The position numbers and the translations under genes were made by a program. The notes beneath the pieces are model-generated. The model made no database searches. It had not been told where the DNA came from and worked only from the letters and a program-made list of their open reading frames with translations. A DNA stretch of 16,956 nucleotides from WFZT01 sp964398355 (lineage in GTDB: Bacteria > Hydrothermota > Hydrothermia > B15-G9 > WFZT01), in the NCBI GenBank assembly GCA_964398355.1, contig CAYNMM010000016.1, forward strand, positions 1-16,956, read 5' to 3'. Shown in pieces: positions 15,321 through 16,956 of this stretch (position 1 is the first letter of the stretch; every line of letters begins with the position of its first letter).

Positions 15321-15486
15321 TGGAAATAATAAATGATCTTGCCTCCTATTCTAACGAATGAACCTACTGGTGTCGTCAAGGCGGTGAAAATAAATAGATT
15401 AGTCTCACGTTTTATAAAAATTATACAAACTTCCAGAAAAATTTAACCATTGAAAGGACTGTTTGTTTCAATGTAAAATTGGATTC
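15321..15486. promoter_or_regulatory. Intergenic region upstream of the LegB-like gene, possible promoter
   Basis: These 166 bases separate the ABC operon from the sugar locus and should contain a terminator for the former and a promoter for the latter. No stem plus T-tract terminator is seen. The most AT-rich part contains TATAAA (about 15413) and TATACA (15422-15427), either of which could be a -10 box; the -35 matches are poor (about TTAGTC at 15399). The inverted repeat at 15448-15473 is listed separately. Confidence 0.4.
15448..15473. repeat. 8-bp perfect inverted repeat next to the LegB-like start
   Basis: CATTGAAA (15448-15455) is exactly complementary to TTTCAATG (15466-15473) across ten bases. 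It lies 13 bases before ATG 15487. It contains the only Shine-Dalgarno-like string of the leader (AAAGGA, 15453-15458), so folding would hide that string. It may be an operator, an RNA hairpin affecting translation, or chance. Confidence 0.6.
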
Positions 15487-16458
15487 ATGAAAGTACTTGT
15501 AACTGGTGCAGGTGGATTCATTGGCTCTCATCTGGTCGAGAGATTGCTCGATGATGGATACGATGTGAAAGCATTTGTTCACTACAATTCCCAGGATCGA
15601 TGGGGATGGCTCGAAGATCTTGAAGGAGAATTTGAAGTTTTTAAAGGTGATATCAGGGACTTTGATAGTGTTTCAAAAGCTTTGAAGGGGGTAAAAGCTA
15701 TCTTCCATCTTGCGGCATTGATCGGGATTCCCTATTCTTACGAAACTCCTGTGGCTTACATAAAAACCAATATTGAAGGGACTTATAACATTCTTGAGGC
15801 TGCAAAACAGTACAGTGAGCTTGAAAGGATCGTTCACATTTCCACAAGTGAAGTTTATGGTACTGCTAAATACGTACCAATAGATGAAAATCATCCATAC
15901 AATCCTCAGTCCCCTTACGCTGCCACCAAGGTTGCGTCTGATATGCTGGCTTTAAGTTACTACAGGTCTTTTGATTTGCCAGTTACCATTGTCCGTCCAT
16001 TCAATACATTTGGACCCCGTCAATCTCTCAGGGCGGTTATACCTACCATTATCACACAATTCCTCTCAGGAAAAAATGAGATAAAGATTGGCAATCTTGA
16101 TACAAAAAGAGATTTCCTCTTTGTGAAAGACACGGCAAGAGGCATTGTGGAAGTTGGTTTGCATCCGAAATCCATAGGAGAAATTTTTAACATCGGAACT
16201 GGCAGGAGCTACTCCATTTCTGAGATTATTGAAACAGTTAAAGAAATCACAGGCAAAGATAAAAGAGTTGTTCAGGAGGAAACGAGATTCAGACCAGAAA
16301 AAAGTGAGGTGGAGATTCTTGAGTGTGATTTTGGAAAGGCGAAGTCTCGGACAGGCTGGAGGCCACAGTACACTTTTAGAGAGGGACTTGAGAAGACAAT
16401 TTCATGGTATGAAAAAAATCTACAAAAATTCAAGAATTTTGAAAAATACAACATTTGA
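15487..16458 (+). CDS. NAD-dependent sugar-nucleotide 4,6-dehydratase, LegB-like (SDR family)
   Basis: A 323-residue extended SDR enzyme. It closely resembles LegB-type 4,6-dehydratases, which remove water from a nucleotide-activated sugar to give the 4-keto-6-deoxy form (UDP- or GDP-GlcNAc in legionaminic/bacillosamine-type routes). Motifs: NAD-binding GAGGFIG at 7-13, 'GDIRD' at 54-58, 'HLAALIGIPYSY' at 74-85, catalytic 'STSEVYGTA' at 119-127, YAATK at 144-148 (catalytic Tyr144/Lys148), 'RPFNTFGPRQS' at 170-180, 'RAVIPTIITQ' at 182-191, and 'RPEKSEVE' near the end. ATG 15487 gives the standard family start MKVLVTGAGG. An upstream TTG at 15463 with AAAGGA four bases before it would add MFQCKIGF and cannot be excluded. 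The oxidoreductase gene follows, so this probably opens a surface-glycan cluster; the exact substrate is not determinable. Confidence 0.9.
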   Translation: MKVLVTGAGGFIGSHLVERLLDDGYDVKAFVHYNSQDRWGWLEDLEGEFEVFKGDIRDFDSVSKALKGVKAIFHLAALIGIPYSYETPVAYIKTNIEGTYNILEAAKQYSELERIVHISTSEVYGTAKYVPIDENHPYNPQSPYAATKVASDMLALSYYRSFDLPVTIVRPFNTFGPRQSLRAVIPTIITQFLSGKNEIKIGNLDTKRDFLFVKDTARGIVEVGLHPKSIGEIFNIGTGRSYSISEIIETVKEITGKDKRVVQEETRFRPEKSEVEILECDFGKAKSRTGWRPQYTFREGLEKTISWYEKNLQKFKNFEKYNI

Positions 16459-16469
16459 AGGAGACCGAA

Positions 16470-16956
16470 ATGGAAGAATTGAAGGGAAAGATTGCTCTTA
16501 TTGGTGCTGGATACTGGGGTAAAAATATTTTGAGAAATCTCTACGAGCTGGGATTTATCCACTCTGTTTATGATGCCAGTCCTAAAAGGAGATTGGAGCT
16601 ATCAGAGAAGTATCCCGATGTCAGATTTGTCGACGACATGGAGCAGGTCCTCGATAACCCGGATGTTGTTGGTGTATGCATAGCCACACCCGCTGTGACT
16701 CATTATGAGGTTGCGAAAAAGGCCCTCCTTGCCGGGAAACACGTCTTTGTCGAAAAACCGCTATCAATAAGGGTAGAGGAGGCGGAGGAATTAATAAAAA
16801 TCTCAGATGAGCAGGAAAAAATACTTATGGTAGGGCATATTCTGAACTATCACTCGGCAGTAAAAAAGATGAAAGAGATGATTTCCGGTGGCGAGATTGG
16901 GCGAATTTTTTACATTTATTCGAATAGATTGAATATTGGTAAACTAAGAACAGAGG
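16470..16956 (+). CDS. Gfo/Idh/MocA family sugar oxidoreductase, N-terminal part (3' end outside window)
   Basis: 162 complete codons are visible and the frame is open to the window edge. The Rossmann motif GAGYWG at 12-17, 'IATPAVTHYEVAKKALLAGKHVFVEKPLS' around 70-99 (with E95-K96-P97, the catalytic Lys/cofactor motif) and 'MVGHILNYHSAV' are typical of the family. The 'LIGAGYWGKN' form resembles UDP-N-acetylglucosamine/glucuronic-acid 3-dehydrogenases of the WlbA/WbpB type, which oxidise C3 before amination. AAGGAG six bases before ATG 16470 secures the start, 11 bases after the dehydratase stop. It should act with the LegB-like dehydratase in amino-sugar synthesis. The substrate-binding domain and the family's later active-site residues lie beyond the window. 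Confidence 0.93.
   Translation, partial: MEELKGKIALIGAGYWGKNILRNLYELGFIHSVYDASPKRRLELSEKYPDVRFVDDMEQVLDNPDVVGVCIATPAVTHYEVAKKALLAGKHVFVEKPLSIRVEEAEELIKISDEQEKILMVGHILNYHSAVKKMKEMISGGEIGRIFYIYSNRLNIGKLRTE

Noticed and set aside
15448..15473. CRISPR repeat because of the ATTGAAA/TTTCAAT ends
   Set aside because: There is one copy only, with no spacers and no cas genes in the window.

Overview
The window is about 17 kb of gene-dense, AT-rich bacterial DNA (roughly 40% G+C judged by eye). Three things point to a diderm bacterium with a lipopolysaccharide-type outer membrane: a lipid A gene (lpxB), a complete RND/TolC-type tripartite efflux pump, and a signal-peptidase-II lipoprotein. Lysine, glutamate and isoleucine are abundant, AGA/AGG arginine codons are frequent, and seven gene pairs share four-base ATGA stop/start overlaps. 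Together these suggest a compact, possibly thermophilic lineage outside the well-studied Proteobacteria. I cannot name the phylum from the sequence.

Left region (1-5610, +): the end of a TetR-type regulator gene runs by ATGA overlaps into an outer-membrane TolC-like channel, a very short periplasmic adaptor, and an RND inner-membrane pump. The adaptor seems to lack the alpha-helical hairpin that normally meets TolC, which is the most interesting structural point here. A perfect 19-bp G+C-rich hairpin without a U-tract lies just after the pump gene (5630-5670).

Middle region (5711-9627, +): an unrecognised 83-residue protein is coupled to lpxB, followed by a bifunctional phosphoglucose/phosphomannose isomerase, a sugar-1-phosphate nucleotidyltransferase with a left-handed beta-helix tail, and a Maf nucleotide pyrophosphatase. 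This looks like one transcription unit for lipid A and sugar-nucleotide supply. It meets a minus-strand pair (9606-10594: PspC-domain membrane protein, then a small lipoprotein) tail to tail with a 22-base overlap. A free-standing macrodomain protein (10651-11220, +) starts divergently from the PspC gene.

Right region (11486-15320, +): two adjacent ABC exporter half-transporters have the hallmarks of a heterodimer. The first has Asp in place of the catalytic Glu and a canonical LSGGQ; the second has the catalytic Glu but an altered signature, plus an extra ~115-residue block between TM1 and TM2. From 15487 to the window edge a surface-glycan locus begins with a LegB-like sugar-nucleotide 4,6-dehydratase and a truncated Gfo/Idh/MocA sugar dehydrogenase.

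The theme of the window is the cell envelope: drug or lipid export, lipid A synthesis, sugar-nucleotide supply, envelope-stress-type membrane proteins and surface-sugar modification. I see no mobile element, CRISPR array, tRNA or rRNA, and nothing I would call a wholly new system. The best leads are the hairpin-less adaptor, the ABC exporter with an added external domain, the small protein coupled to lpxB, and the GC-rich palindrome.
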